Assembly: GCF_918741285.1 (NCBI RefSeq)
Contig: NZ_CAKKNC010000001.1
Span: forward strand, 992,001-1,056,000
Length of the DNA stretch: 64,000 nucleotides
Origin: Sphingobium sp. CECT 9361
Lineage (GTDB): Bacteria; Pseudomonadota; Alphaproteobacteria; Sphingomonadales; Sphingomonadaceae
Reading direction: 5' to 3'
The notes beneath the pieces are model-generated. The model was not told the origin of the DNA. It saw nothing but the letters and a program-made list of their open reading frames with translations, and did not search any database. The translations under genes and the position numbers were made by a program. The number at the start of each line of letters is the position of its first letter. Position 1 is the stretch's first letter. Positions 41,157-50,512 of this stretch are shown in pieces.

Positions 41157-41897
41157 TCAGGGGTACACCGCCCCCACGAAATACAGCCCATCGGGCGGGG
41201 CGTTGAGGCCCAGCGCGGCGCGGTCCTTTGCCTCCAGCGCGGCGCGCATGTCTTCGACCGTCCATTTGCCGGTGCCGACCAGCGCGAGGCAGCCCACCAT
41301 TGAGCGGACCTGATGGTGCAGGAAAGAGCGTGCCGCCGCGTGAATGTTTATGCGGTCGCCGGTGCGGATCACGTCCAGCCGGTCGAGCGTCTTGACGGGG
41401 CTGGCCGACTGGCAATGCACCGATCGGAAGGTGGTGAAATCATGCAGGCCGATGAGCGCCTGTGCGGCTTCGTGCATGGCGTCGCTGTCCAGTGCCTGGG
41501 TGATCCGCCATGCGAGGCCTTTTTCCCAGGTCAGCGGCGCGCGGCGATTGGCGATGCGATAGACATAGGAACGACCGAGGCAGGAAAAACGCGCGTGCCA
41601 GTCATCCGCTACGATCTCGCAGTCGGTGATCGCCACGGGTTGCTGCCGCATTTTCGCGTTGAGCGCTTCGCTCAGGCGGAAGGGGGTGAAGGGCTTGGCG
41701 ATGTCGGCATGGGCGCGCATGGCGATGCCGTGGACGCCGGTATCGGTGCGCCCCGCCGCGTGGACGCCGACCGTTTCGCCGGTGATGGCGGCGATGGCGT
41801 CCTCCACGGCCTGCTGGACAGTGGGGCCATGCGGTTGCCGCTGCCAGCCCATGAAGGGGCGGCCATCAAATTCTATGGTGAAGGCGAAGCGAGTCAT
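41157..41897 (-). CDS. truA: tRNA pseudouridine(38-40) synthase TruA
   Basis: 246 residues. Catalytic Asp in [20 protein letters not shown], plus [32 protein letters not shown], and [20 protein letters not shown]. Complete. It is downstream of fmt in the same direction, separated by an R7 repeat. Confidence 0.95.
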   Translation of the reverse strand: MTRFAFTIEFDGRPFMGWQRQPHGPTVQQAVEDAIAAITGETVGVHAAGRTDTGVHGIAMRAHADIAKPFTPFRLSEALNAKMRQQPVAITDCEIVADDWHARFSCLGRSYVYRIANRRAPLTWEKGLAWRITQALDSDAMHEAAQALIGLHDFTTFRSVHCQSASPVKTLDRLDVIRTGDRINIHAAARSFLHHQVRSMVGCLALVGTGKWTVEDMRAALEAKDRAALGLNAPPDGLYFVGAVYP

Positions 41898-41904
41898 GCG
41901 AGTG

Positions 41905-41987
41905 AACCGTCACCCCAGCGTAGGCTGGGGTCGTAGGCCTCCAGGTAGCATCCTGTCGCCTGAGACCCCAGCCTACGCTGGGGTGAC
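41905..41987. repeat. R7 palindrome between fmt and truA
   Basis: CGTCACCCCAGCGTAGGCTG and GGGTC on the left; GACCCCAGCCTACGCTGGGG and TGACG on the right: nearly perfect arms. A short duplication of GGGGTGACGTAAGAAGGAG follows (about 42000-42018). Confidence 0.9.
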
Positions 41988-42029
41988 GTAAGAAGGAGCG
42001 GGGGTGACGTAAGAAGGAGGTAGGCCCGC

Positions 42030-42938
42030 TCAATCATCCACCCGCGTCCCCGCCGCCATATCGAACCCGCGCAGCAATTCGCCCGGTAGCATAGCTGACT
42101 TCCCCGCGCGCTGGATCAGCGTGGGGCGGATGCTGCCTTTGCCGCAGCCGATGAGCAGGCTGTCGTCGAGCAATTCGCCCGCTGCGCCGCTCCGCGTTTC
42201 GACATGCGCGGCATGGATGCGGAAGCGTTCGCCGCCATAGCTGAAGAATGCGCCGGGGGCCGGATTGAACGCGCGAATCTGGCGCTCGACGGCGTGCGCA
42301 TCGGCGGTGAAATCGATCTTCGCTTCGGCCTTGTCGATCTTTGCTGCGTAAGTGACGCCTTCGTCCGGTTGCGGCACGGGTGGGAAAGCGTCGAGGTCTT
42401 CCAGCACCTGCGCCATCAGCACCGCGCCTGCCTCGGCCAGTTCGGTCGTCAACTCCCCGGCGGTCTTATATTCCACGGGCGTTACATGTTTCGCCCGCAT
42501 CGGCCCGGTGTCGAGGCCCGCTTCCATATCCATGATCGTCACACCGGTAACGTGATCGCCTGCAAGGATCGCCCGCTGGATCGGCGCAGCCCCGCGCCAG
42601 CGCGGCAGGAGCGAGGCGTGGATGTTGAGGCAACCGCGCTTGGGCGCATCCAGCACGGCGCGCGGCAGGATCAGGCCATAAGCGGCAACCACCGCAACAT
42701 CGGCATCATGCGACACAAACCCCGCCTGCGCATCGGCATCCTTCAGGCTTACCGGCACATGCACCGGCAACCCCAAAGCCTCCGCCCGCGCCTGAACGGG
42801 GGAGGGACGCAGCGCCTTGCCGCGACCCGCCGGACGGGGCGGCTGGCTGTATACCGCAACGATATCGTGCCCCGCAGCAACCAGCTTTTCCAGCCCCGGC
42901 ACCGCAAAATCGGGCGTTCCCATGTAGACTATACGCAT
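42030..42938 (-). CDS. fmt: Methionyl-tRNA formyltransferase Fmt
   Basis: 302 residues. [80 protein letters not shown], and [15 protein letters not shown]: the catalytic Asn, His and Asp are all present. It formylates initiator Met-tRNA. It lies head-to-head with recR, with def close by on the other strand (the enzyme that removes the same formyl group). Confidence 0.96.
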   Translation of the reverse strand: MRIVYMGTPDFAVPGLEKLVAAGHDIVAVYSQPPRPAGRGKALRPSPVQARAEALGLPVHVPVSLKDADAQAGFVSHDADVAVVAAYGLILPRAVLDAPKRGCLNIHASLLPRWRGAAPIQRAILAGDHVTGVTIMDMEAGLDTGPMRAKHVTPVEYKTAGELTTELAEAGAVLMAQVLEDLDAFPPVPQPDEGVTYAAKIDKAEAKIDFTADAHAVERQIRAFNPAPGAFFSYGGERFRIHAAHVETRSGAAGELLDDSLLIGCGKGSIRPTLIQRAGKSAMLPGELLRGFDMAAGTRVDD

Positions 42939-42992
42939 GGTCTTCTCTCAAGCCCTTGTCGGGCGGGAGCGCAAGCCCCTATGTTGCGCGAT

Positions 42993-43589
42993 ATGGCCTC
43001 TCCCGAAATCGAAGCGTTGACGCAGGCGCTCTCCCGCCTTCCCGGTCTGGGGCCGCGATCGGCGCGGCGCGCGGTGTTGCATCTTCTCAAGAAACGCGAA
43101 CTGGCGCTGGGGCCGCTGCGCCGTGCGCTGGAGGCAGTGGAGCAGAACCTGTCCACCTGCGCGCTGTGCGGCAATGTCGATACGGTCGATCCCTGCGGCA
43201 TCTGCACCGATCCGCGCCGCGACGACCGCGCATTGTGCGTGGTGGAGGATGTGTCGGACCTGTGGGCGCTCGACAAGTCGCGTCTGTTTCCGGGGCGTTT
43301 TCATGTGCTGGGCGGGCGATTGTCCGCGCTGGAAGGGGTGCGGCCGGAGGATCTGTCGATAGATGCGCTGGTCGGCCGGGTGGCGGCGGGCGGCATCGAC
43401 GAAGTTGTGCTGGCGATGAATGCCACGCTGGAGGGGCAGACGACCGCGCATTACATCATCGAACGGCTGGAGCGTTTTCCCATACGGCTTACGCAGCTTG
43501 CGCATGGCCTGCCGGTCGGGGGGGAGCTGGACTATCTGGACGAAGGAACGCTGGCGCAGGCATTAAGGGCGCGCCGACCCGTAGGGTGA
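42993..43589 (+). CDS. recR: Recombination mediator RecR
   Basis: 198 residues from the ATG at 42993 ([20 protein letters not shown]). Hh[21 protein letters not shown], a zinc finger ([18 protein letters not shown]), and the Toprim domain [35 protein letters not shown]. An ATG at 42981 in the same frame is possible. It acts in RecFOR loading of RecA. Confidence 0.95.
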   Translation: MASPEIEALTQALSRLPGLGPRSARRAVLHLLKKRELALGPLRRALEAVEQNLSTCALCGNVDTVDPCGICTDPRRDDRALCVVEDVSDLWALDKSRLFPGRFHVLGGRLSALEGVRPEDLSIDALVGRVAAGGIDEVVLAMNATLEGQTTAHYIIERLERFPIRLTQLAHGLPVGGELDYLDEGTLAQALRARRPVG

Positions 43590-43625
43590 CTTGATCTTAT
43601 TGCGTTGTCGCCATATTTTAACGTC

Positions 43626-44159
43626 ATGGCCATTCTTCCCATCATCGAAACGCCCGATCCGCGATTGCGCACTATTTCCACGCCCGTCGAGTTGATCGAC
43701 GCCGATCTGCAACGGCTGATGGATGACATGTTCGAAACGATGTACGACGCGCCGGGCATTGGCCTTGCCGCCATTCAGGTGGGCGTGCCCAAGCGCGTTC
43801 TGGTGATGGACTTGCAGGAGCCGGAGGAAGAAGGCGGCGAACCCGTCAAGCGGCCGATGGTGTTCATCAATCCGCAGATACTCGAAGGGTCGGACGATAT
43901 TTCGATCTATCAGGAAGGGTGCCTGTCGGTCCCCGACCAATATGCCGATGTGGAGCGCCCTGCGAGCATCCGTGCAAGCTGGATGGACCGCGATGGCCGC
44001 ATCCGTGAAGAGCAACTGGAAGGCTTGCTGGCGACCTGTTTGCAGCATGAGATGGATCACCTTGAAGGGGTGCTGTTCATCGATCATCTGTCGCGGCTGA
44101 AGCGCGAGATGGTGCTGAAGAAGCTGGCCAAGCAGCGCAAGGAAGCCAAGGCGGCTTAG
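43626..44159 (+). CDS. def: Peptide deformylase Def
   Basis: 177 residues. All three motifs: GIGLAAIQVG, EGCLSVP and QHEMDHLEG, with the metal Cys, the two His and the catalytic Glu. It removes the N-formyl group from new proteins. Classical iron/zinc type 1 length. Confidence 0.97.
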   Translation: MAILPIIETPDPRLRTISTPVELIDADLQRLMDDMFETMYDAPGIGLAAIQVGVPKRVLVMDLQEPEEEGGEPVKRPMVFINPQILEGSDDISIYQEGCLSVPDQYADVERPASIRASWMDRDGRIREEQLEGLLATCLQHEMDHLEGVLFIDHLSRLKREMVLKKLAKQRKEAKAA

Positions 44160-44161
44160 TC

Positions 44162-44239
44162 CTCGTCGTCCCAGCGCAGGCTGGGATCTCAGGCGATGGC
44201 GCGCTGCCGCATGACACCCCAGCCTTCGCTGGGGTGACG
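44162..44239. repeat. R7-type palindrome after def
   Basis: CGTCGTCCCAGCGCAGGCTG / GGATC on the left; CACCCCAGCCTTCGCTGGGG TGACGA on the right. Possible terminator-like structure between def and rmuC. Confidence 0.75.
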
Positions 44240-44322
44240 ATTGCGGTGTTGGGCGACGACCCACTTGCCACTCTGCGTAACGTCCAGTAAGTTCCCTTTT
44301 CGTTCTCTTACGGAAAGTGCCC

Positions 44323-45750
44323 ATGGACCTTCTCGCCGTCGCTCTCATCATTGCCGCTTTGCTCGCTGGCCTCGTTGCCGGATGGGTTGCGCGCGGGCAG
44401 GGAATGGCGGCGTTGTCGGCGCGCCTCGACGCTGCCGTTGCGCAGCGCGATAGTGCCGAACGCGACCTGGCAGTGGCGCGGGAGCGGGCGGATCAGGCGG
44501 CGGCGGTGTCTGCGCGGCTGGATGCGGTGCAGGCGGAGCGCGAATCGGCGTTGCGCGATCTGGCGGCGTTCCGGTCCGAACAACTGGCGCGCACCGAAGC
44601 GTTCGAGGCGCAGATCAAGGCGCTGACCGAGGCCAAGGAACAGCTTTCCGCGCAGTTCAGTGAGATCGGCGGCAAGATATTGGAGCAGGCGCAAAAGACC
44701 TTCCTCGACCGCGCCGATCAGCGTTTTGCGCAGGCCAATGAGAAGAGCGAAGCGCAACTCAAGGGGTTGCTGCAGCCAGTCGAAACCACGCTCAAGCGCT
44801 ATGAGGAAGGGTTGCAGCGCGTCGAGAAGGACCGCGTCGGCAGCTATCACGAATTGCGCGAAGCTGTCGAGCAAGTGAAGCTGGGGCAGGGGCAAGTGCG
44901 TGACGAAACCGCCAAGTTGGTCAACGCCCTGCGCGGCGCGCCCAAGACGCGCGGGCGGTGGGGCGAGCAGCAGTTCAAGAACCTCATCGAAACGGCGGGG
45001 CTGTCGGCCTTTGTCGATTTTACCGAGGAAGTGTCGGTCAACACCGACGACGGGCGGTTGCGCCCCGATTTCATCATCCGCCTGCCAGGCGATCAGCAGT
45101 TGGTGGTTGACGTCAAATGTTCACTGGAAGCCTATCTCAATGCGGTCGAGCAGACCGAGAATGTGCCGCGTGAGCGCTATTTCGCCGACCATGCCCGCGC
45201 GTTGCGCACCCATGCCGATGCGCTGGGGCGCAAGGCCTATTGGGAGCAGTTCGACAAGGCGCCTGATTTCGTCATCATGTATGTGCCGGGCGACAATTTC
45301 GTCACCGCCGCGCTGGAAGCCGACATGGACCTGTGGGAACGCGCGGCGAAGAATCGGGTGATTATCTGCGGTCCGGCGACGTTCCTGCCACTCGCGCGGA
45401 CACTGGCGGGGCATTGGCGACAGGCCAAAATGCAGGATCAGGCCAAGCAGGTGGGCGCGCTGGGCAAGGAATTGTACGAGCGGCTCGCGGTGGCGGCGAC
45501 GCATCTCAAGCGGTTGGGCAGCGGGCTGAACAGTGCGGTCGCGAATTACAACGGTTTCATCGGCAGCTTCGAAACGCGGGTGCTGTCGTCCGGGCGGCGC
45601 TTCCGCGATCTGGATATCGAGACGGGTGGCAAGGAAATCGAAATGCTCGATCCGCTGGATGTGCTGGCGCGGGAGCCGACGACAGAGGAAGGCTTGAGGG
45701 CTTTGCCGGAGCCTGAGGTCGCGAAACTGGCCGCGAGAGTGGGGGAGTAG
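44323..45750 (+). CDS. rmuC: DNA recombination protein RmuC homologue
   Basis: 475 residues. An N-terminal membrane helix (LLAVALIIAALLAGLVAGWV), then a long coiled coil (residues about 30-180), then the RmuC nuclease-like core: TRGRWGEQQFKNLIETAGLS, DDGRLRPDFIIRLPGDQQLV, VDVKCSLEAYLNA, FVIMYVPGDNFVTAALE. It limits inversions during replication. The ATG at 44323 is preferred to a GTG at 44317. Confidence 0.92.
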   Translation: MDLLAVALIIAALLAGLVAGWVARGQGMAALSARLDAAVAQRDSAERDLAVARERADQAAAVSARLDAVQAERESALRDLAAFRSEQLARTEAFEAQIKALTEAKEQLSAQFSEIGGKILEQAQKTFLDRADQRFAQANEKSEAQLKGLLQPVETTLKRYEEGLQRVEKDRVGSYHELREAVEQVKLGQGQVRDETAKLVNALRGAPKTRGRWGEQQFKNLIETAGLSAFVDFTEEVSVNTDDGRLRPDFIIRLPGDQQLVVDVKCSLEAYLNAVEQTENVPRERYFADHARALRTHADALGRKAYWEQFDKAPDFVIMYVPGDNFVTAALEADMDLWERAAKNRVIICGPATFLPLARTLAGHWRQAKMQDQAKQVGALGKELYERLAVAATHLKRLGSGLNSAVANYNGFIGSFETRVLSSGRRFRDLDIETGGKEIEMLDPLDVLAREPTTEEGLRALPEPEVAKLAARVGE

Positions 45751-45783
45751 GCGTAAAGCCCTTCTCCCCCGGTATGTAACGGG

Positions 45784-46197
45784 CTACCGATCGACGCCCT
45801 TCACTTTCCCCCAAGTCCGTGCGGCCGTGTATCCCAGATAGCCGGTGCCGAAGAGCGCATAGAGCGGTTCGGGCAGGCCGTTGAGATAGGCGGTGATTCC
45901 CCGCGCAATGGCTTCGGCCAGCTCCGGGCGTATCCCTGCAATCATCCCCATAGGGATCGCCCACAATAATAGCGCATACATGACGTACAGAAACGCCGGG
46001 CGTGCGCGGCTGGTCCAGGGGTCGGTCGATTGCGCTTCGGCCAGGATCGCGGACAATTGTGCCTGTATGCTGTCGATTTCGCGGCTGGTTTCCAGCTTGA
46101 GCAGTTCGAGCTTCGCGCGGTCGCGGGCTTCCGGGTCGGGAATGACCTTGTCGATCAATTGGGCGACCGGGCCGATGATGCCGTTTAATAGTCCCAT
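45784..46197 (-). CDS. GTA-type holin (3TM holin family)
   Basis: 137 residues. The GTA_holin_3TM pattern: an amphipathic N-terminus (GLLNGIIGPVAQLIDKVIPD), a long charged helix (ARDRAKLELLKLETSREIDS), then hydrophobic helices (FLYVMYALLLWAIPMGMIAG, ALFGTGYLGYTAARTWG). It perforates the inner membrane so the endolysin can escape. It is 14 bp downstream of the endolysin gene. In Rhodobacter the GTA endolysin/holin pair also lies apart from the structural cluster. Confidence 0.85.
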   Translation of the reverse strand: MGLLNGIIGPVAQLIDKVIPDPEARDRAKLELLKLETSREIDSIQAQLSAILAEAQSTDPWTSRARPAFLYVMYALLLWAIPMGMIAGIRPELAEAIARGITAYLNGLPEPLYALFGTGYLGYTAARTWGKVKGVDR

Positions 46198-46211
46198 GAT
46201 AGTGCTCCCCC

Positions 46212-46751
46212 TTAACCGATGCGGTTTGCAAGCCAGCCGTAGAGAAAGGCTTCGTTGGCGGGACGGCTTTCGGCCAGGTCGATGTAACGCGCGCCCTGCA
46301 ACGCCTCCATTGCCTTCAGCAACACGGTCTCGCCGTTCCGGCCACGCGATTCTATAAATTCACCGAGCGTCGCAAGCGTGCGCGGGCCGATCCGCCGATC
46401 CACCGCCAGATCGGCGAAGTCCCGTCCGTTGCGATTAAGCGCATTGAGTGCGCGTTGCAGAAAGCCGGTGGCGACCGCTGGTCCCATATTCACACCGGTA
46501 TCGAACAATTCTGCAGCAATGCGCGGTGCCAGTTCCGCGACGAACGCGAATTTCGGCCCGTCCCAATAGCGCGCGCGATAGATTGCGACAGCGTCCGCCC
46601 GCGGAAAATCGCACATGCTGCCCGCAAACCCATGCGCCCGCGCCACCGCCTGCGTAATCCCCCATCGAGTCGGCCCGCCGCGATCCGCCGGATGGTTGCT
46701 ATAGCCCCCTTCGCGCGCAATCACTTCGTCGATCAATATATCTATATCCAT
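46212..46751 (-). CDS. GH108 family endolysin (muramidase)
   Basis: 179 residues from the ATG at 46751; GGAG has proper spacing to it but not to 46757. Motifs of GH108: DEVIAREGGYSNHPADRGGP with catalytic Glu, TRWGITQAVARAHGF, YRARYWDGPKF, AAELFDTGVNMGPAVATGFL. The C-terminal part carries a peptidoglycan-binding-like region. First gene of the lysis pair and the likely lysis enzyme of the GTA at 2.5-23.4 kb, though an old prophage remnant cannot be excluded. Confidence 0.9.
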   Translation of the reverse strand: MDIDILIDEVIAREGGYSNHPADRGGPTRWGITQAVARAHGFAGSMCDFPRADAVAIYRARYWDGPKFAFVAELAPRIAAELFDTGVNMGPAVATGFLQRALNALNRNGRDFADLAVDRRIGPRTLATLGEFIESRGRNGETVLLKAMEALQGARYIDLAESRPANEAFLYGWLANRIG

Positions 46752-46893
46752 GCCCATGCTCCTGTCTTGAAGCACTATAAATAACCTATGTGGTTATATG
46801 TAGGACAGGGCGATATGGGGCGGGTCCATCTGACCTGATTGGATGGACCGGCAAGCTTGCGGTCATGGTCGGACAGGGCAGTCCGTTTGACCG

Positions 46894-47499
46894 TCAGAAA
46901 TTGAAGTTGGATACGCCTGCATCCGTGACATCGGCGCGCGCCGTCTGTTCCGATGCATTTCGATACCAGGTGAACTTCAGATCGTTGGCCAACTGCCCCT
47001 GGACAGCTGTGCCGTTGGGGATAAGTGCGCTCGTGCCGTGGATAAGAAAGCCCCCCAGTGCAGAGACGAAAAACATCGTAGCAATCGATGCTGCGGTGCC
47101 GCTTTTGCCTTCATCGGCGGCACGGCCCATGATGCGGACTGGGCCGCTGGGCGTCTGTACTTCGATCAGACGTATTTCGATCTTGCCCTTTTTACCCAAA
47201 TGGCCATTGCGCTGCATCCCGGCGACTTCGGCAACGACCGGTGACCCGGCGGGGATAACCACCTGTCCACGATAGGACACATTTTCCGCCACCTCCAGAT
47301 ACACGCGATCGCCCGGCTTGTTTTCCTTGGAGGAGATCTGCGTAAGCGTCCGCATCATTAGCGGCGTACCGGTTGGCAGGACATATCGTACGCCCTCGGC
47401 GTTGATGGGGCTGGCTGGAGCTGGCCAATAGTAGGTGTCCGCCTGTGCTGGCGATACGGTCACGGCTGCGGCCAAAGCTGCCAGTACAAAGCGTTTCAT
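46894..47499 (-). CDS. Secreted TrbI/VirB10-like domain protein
   Basis: 201 residues with a signal peptide (RFVLAALAAAVTVSPAQA). The beta-rich region LPTGTPLMMRTLTQISSKEN, KPGDRVYLEVAENVSYRGQV, VIPAGSPVVAEVAGMQRNGH resembles the TrbI/VirB10 C-terminal fold; a hydrophobic segment (ASIATMFFVSALGGFLI) follows. There are no other type IV secretion genes near, so it is probably a free-standing periplasmic protein. 46752-46893 and 47500-47704 show no gene. Confidence 0.65.
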   Translation of the reverse strand: MKRFVLAALAAAVTVSPAQADTYYWPAPASPINAEGVRYVLPTGTPLMMRTLTQISSKENKPGDRVYLEVAENVSYRGQVVIPAGSPVVAEVAGMQRNGHLGKKGKIEIRLIEVQTPSGPVRIMGRAADEGKSGTAASIATMFFVSALGGFLIHGTSALIPNGTAVQGQLANDLKFTWYRNASEQTARADVTDAGVSNFNF

Positions 47500-47704
47500 C
47501 TACATTACCCCTCGTTGCGATGAGGCGGAAGAATAGAGCCTCAGAATCAAAGGAGCGTTGCACTTCGTGGTAAACGCATTTTCACCATGGCTTCTCTAAG
47601 AAATCCGCGTTGTTACTCAGCAGGTGGCACCTCTTTTCGCTGCCGCTACGTCGGCATTTGACCCCCGCGATGACGGTACATTCCAGCCAAAGCGGAGTGC
47701 CCGC

Positions 47705-48127
47705 CTAGATCAGTGCGTCCAACAAGCCGATGAGCGGAAGGTCCGCTTTGGGCATGGGCACGCCGTACATCTGTGCGGGTCGCAGCCACTTCAGGCCGGT
47801 GGCATGATGTGCCTCTGGCGTGCCTTTCCATTTGCGGCAGATATAGAGCAGCATCACGAGATGCTTGTCGTCCAGAGGCTCGCTGGCAAATGCTGCCGGG
47901 GCCAGGCAACTGGCGTGCGTCGCAATACCCAGTTCCTCTTCCAGTTCGCGGATCAGCGCGGCTTCGGGTGTTTCGCCGGGTTCGATTTTGCCGCCGGGAA
48001 ATTCCCACAGACCGGCCAACGATCCGTTTAGCGGCCGTTGCTGCAGCAGGACACGACCGTCGGCGTCTACCAGCGCTGCCGCGACAACATGCAAAAGAGG
48101 GGTGCTCGCGGGTAATTCACTTGCCAT
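47705..48127 (-). CDS. mutT: 8-oxo-dGTP diphosphatase MutT
   Basis: 140 residues. The Nudix box GKIEPGETPEAALIRELEEE followed by LGI is complete; the N-terminus HVVAAALVDADGRVLLQQRP and LAGLWEFPGGK are typical of MutT. It removes oxidised dGTP. Divergent from the Flp pilin gene (66-bp gap). Confidence 0.93.
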   Translation of the reverse strand: MASELPASTPLLHVVAAALVDADGRVLLQQRPLNGSLAGLWEFPGGKIEPGETPEAALIRELEEELGIATHASCLAPAAFASEPLDDKHLVMLLYICRKWKGTPEAHHATGLKWLRPAQMYGVPMPKADLPLIGLLDALI

Positions 48128-48193
48128 TATAACAATCCATTAACGCACAATGCCTTACAGTTGCGCCTGATAGCAGAAAGGGCGGGGTGCTTC

Positions 48194-48379
48194 GTGCGCA
48201 ATATTATTCGATATTTCACGCATAGCGTGCTGATTCGCTCTCAGCGCGGTGCCACTGCGGTCGAATATGGATTGATCTGCGCCATGATCGTTCTGGCGAT
48301 GCTCGCAGCTCTTCATGAAGTCGCAACCAAGTCCAATGCGATGTGGAATAATATTTCTGCTAAAGTAACCGAAAATTAA
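48194..48379 (+). CDS. Flp/Fap-family pilin, locus 1
   Basis: 61 residues if begun at the GTG at 48194, 6 bp after GGCGGGG. Pilin signature QRGATAVEYGLICAMIVLAM with the Glu at position 5 of the mature form after the G/A-TA cleavage site. The longer N-terminus and C-terminal ISAKVTEN differ from the 48738 copy. Without tad/cpa genes in the window, export components must be elsewhere. Confidence 0.78.
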   Translation: MRNIIRYFTHSVLIRSQRGATAVEYGLICAMIVLAMLAALHEVATKSNAMWNNISAKVTEN

Positions 48380-48510
48380 CTATAGATATCTGACAATTAA
48401 TACCGCCCGTTTAATGTTTTGGAAACCTCTCCGGTCTAGATCGAATATCACTTGCTGAAGATTACCGGCAAGTAAGGTCGCTTTCGAGACTATATATTTG
48501 GGGGTTACAA

Positions 48511-48670
48511 ATGTTGTTTATTCGCAAGATGATCAAAAACAACATAGTGAAACTCCCATTGCATACGGTCTGATGGTTGCTTGATTGCCGTGGCCGTTCT
48601 TGGTGCGATGAGAACCTTAGGCGGCCAACTGAATAATATATTCACTAAAGTATCGAACAGCATGAACTAA
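48511..48670 (+). pseudogene. Decayed Flp pilin gene, locus 2
   Basis: Starts like the intact pilin (MLFIRKMIKNN) but a small deletion removes the GATAIE segment and shifts the frame; TPIAYGLMVA then LIAVAVLGAMRTLGGQLNNI/FTKVSNSMN can be read only by changing frame. The stop is at 48668-48670. Lies between two intact pilin genes, so a tandem duplicate in decay. Confidence 0.8.
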
Positions 48671-48737
48671 GTTTGCTCGATTTTGCGAAGGTAGAGATTT
48701 GACCCCTCTGCCGCTATTTCTAAGAAGGGAAGACGAC

Positions 48738-48899
48738 ATGATGCATATCCGTAAAATGATCCGCAACAACAAGGGCGCGACGGCTATCGAATATGGCCTG
48801 ATCGCTGCTCTGATCGCAGTTGCTGCCATCACCGCAATGAAGAGCCTTGGTGGTAACCTGACGAACACCTTCGACAAGGTTGCAAAAAACCTGACGTAA
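48738..48899 (+). CDS. Flp/Fap-family pilin, locus 3
   Basis: 53 residues: HIRKMIRNNKGATAIEYGLI followed by AALIAVAAITAMKSLGGNLT and NTFDKVAKNLT. The prepilin cleavage site (KGATAIEYG) is intact. RBS AAGAAGGGAAG. It is followed by a strong terminator. Major subunit of a Tad-type pilus, used for surface attachment. Confidence 0.92.
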   Translation: MMHIRKMIRNNKGATAIEYGLIAALIAVAAITAMKSLGGNLTNTFDKVAKNLT

Positions 48900-48926
48900 T
48901 GCTGTTGGCATTATGTTCAAAAGAAG

Positions 48927-48957
48927 GGCGGCGGGATATTCCCGCCGCCTTTTTTTT
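48927..48957 (+). terminator. Intrinsic terminator after Flp pilin gene
   Basis: GGCGGCGGG, ATATT loop, CCCGCCGCC, then eight T. Confidence 0.95.
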
Positions 48958-48970
48958 ATCGTTCACGTGA

Positions 48971-50449
48971 TCAGTAGCTTACGATTTTCACCTTTTGTCC
49001 GGGACGCACGGTTGCCGCGCCGGGCAGGGCATTTATGACCCGGAAGCGGTCTTCGCGATAATCGGGATAGGCCATCTTTGCCGATAGCGACGCAACGGTG
49101 TCGCCGGGCTTTACCGTTATCACATTGACGCGACGTGCCTTGATCGCGGCGGCATCCTGCGCGCTCAGGCGCTGGACGGACTGGATCATGGGTTCGAAAG
49201 GACCGATGCCCCGTCCAGCGGGGGCGATCATCAGGAAGTGATAGGCCGTTTTCGGACCGAATTGATACGCGAACACCGTGACGTCGACAGGCCCGGACTG
49301 CGCGTTGGCGCGCGCGCTGGCATAGCTTGCCGGAATGCCGTTGATCGTTGTGGTGCGGACGGCATCGGGGGAAATCGACGCATTCTTTGCGATGCTGGAA
49401 AAGGCCGCGCTGATGTAGTCGGTCATGTTGCCGTTATAGCTTGCGCCGGTGAACTGCGCTTGGCCGTTCGCCCCCGTAATGCTGACGGCAGCGGCGCCAT
49501 TCTCCATCGTGTATCCCGTGGGAATCGCGAAAGCGAGGCGCAGGTCCGGGTGGCGGAAGCGATTGCCTTCGATCACGCCTTGCTTGGGATCGTCACCGTA
49601 CAAGGTGCCGTCGATGGCAGCGAGGAAGCTGTCGCGATTGCGCAAGGTGCTGGTGGCGCCGGTTGCCTTTGCCCGTTGCAAAGCGCGTGAAACGCGGGCT
49701 TCGGGGTCGGGGTGGGTGCTGGCCCATTCGGGAACGGTCCGGCTGTTGCCCGTAACCCGCTGATCTATGGCGTTTTGAGCCGCGAGCGACGCGAGCGTCG
49801 AGGAGAGCGCCTTAGGGTCATAGCCTGCATTGGCGAGATACCGGATGCCCAGGTCGTCAGCCTCATATTCCTGTGAGCGGGAGAACTTCAACGTCAGCGC
49901 CTGACTGGCGGTGCCGATCCCCTTCTGGAGGATGCTGCCTAAGCCCGAATCGCCCAAGACCGCGCCTGCAAGAACTTGCAGCAATGTGCCGCCAATCGCA
50001 TTGCGGCTCGCGGCTTTCTGGCGGCGCTGCCCGTGCAATGCGGCAACGTGGCCGACTTCATGGCCCAGAACCCCGGCCAACTCGGCTTCGTCGTTCATCA
50101 AGGCCAGCAACTGCCGCGTGACATAGACATAGCCGCCGGGAATCGCGAAGGCGTTGTTCACCGGGGAGTTGAGCAAGGTAACGGTGAAATCGCTTTGCGC
50201 ATTGGACAGGCCCGATTGCACTGCGATCTTGCGCCCGACAGTCGTCACATAAGCCGATTGGGGGCCGGCATAGGCACCGCCAAATTCCTGGAGCAATTGC
50301 GGATGGGCCTTCGCACCTTCGGCTCTGTCCTGCGCGCTGATCGACGTTGCGGTGGATATCTGCCGCTGCTTCCCGGTCGCAGCCGGTAACGCGAGAACGG
50401 TGCCTGCCAGCAGAACGCCGCAACCTGTTGCCCAATAAACCCTACGCAT
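48971..50449 (-). CDS. M48-family periplasmic metalloprotease with LysM-like C-terminus
   Basis: 492 residues. A signal peptide (RRVYWATGCGVLLAGTVLAL), then the M48 core: NAFAIPGGYVYVTRQLLALM, NDEAELAGVLGHEVGHVAAL with zinc HEVGH, and SQEYEADDLGIRYLANAGYD with the third ligand Glu. A long beta-rich region follows and the end has a LysM-like segment (VITVKPGDTVASLSAKMAYP). It resembles BepA/YfgC-type outer-membrane quality-control proteases. Confidence 0.9.
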   Translation of the reverse strand: MRRVYWATGCGVLLAGTVLALPAATGKQRQISTATSISAQDRAEGAKAHPQLLQEFGGAYAGPQSAYVTTVGRKIAVQSGLSNAQSDFTVTLLNSPVNNAFAIPGGYVYVTRQLLALMNDEAELAGVLGHEVGHVAALHGQRRQKAASRNAIGGTLLQVLAGAVLGDSGLGSILQKGIGTASQALTLKFSRSQEYEADDLGIRYLANAGYDPKALSSTLASLAAQNAIDQRVTGNSRTVPEWASTHPDPEARVSRALQRAKATGATSTLRNRDSFLAAIDGTLYGDDPKQGVIEGNRFRHPDLRLAFAIPTGYTMENGAAAVSITGANGQAQFTGASYNGNMTDYISAAFSSIAKNASISPDAVRTTTINGIPASYASARANAQSGPVDVTVFAYQFGPKTAYHFLMIAPAGRGIGPFEPMIQSVQRLSAQDAAAIKARRVNVITVKPGDTVASLSAKMAYPDYREDRFRVINALPGAATVRPGQKVKIVSY

Positions 50450-50512
50450 GTGTGTCTCCCTATTGCCGCCACGTTAGGGCAGGATGTGGGGGAGGAAAAC
50501 CCTTTGACGGCG

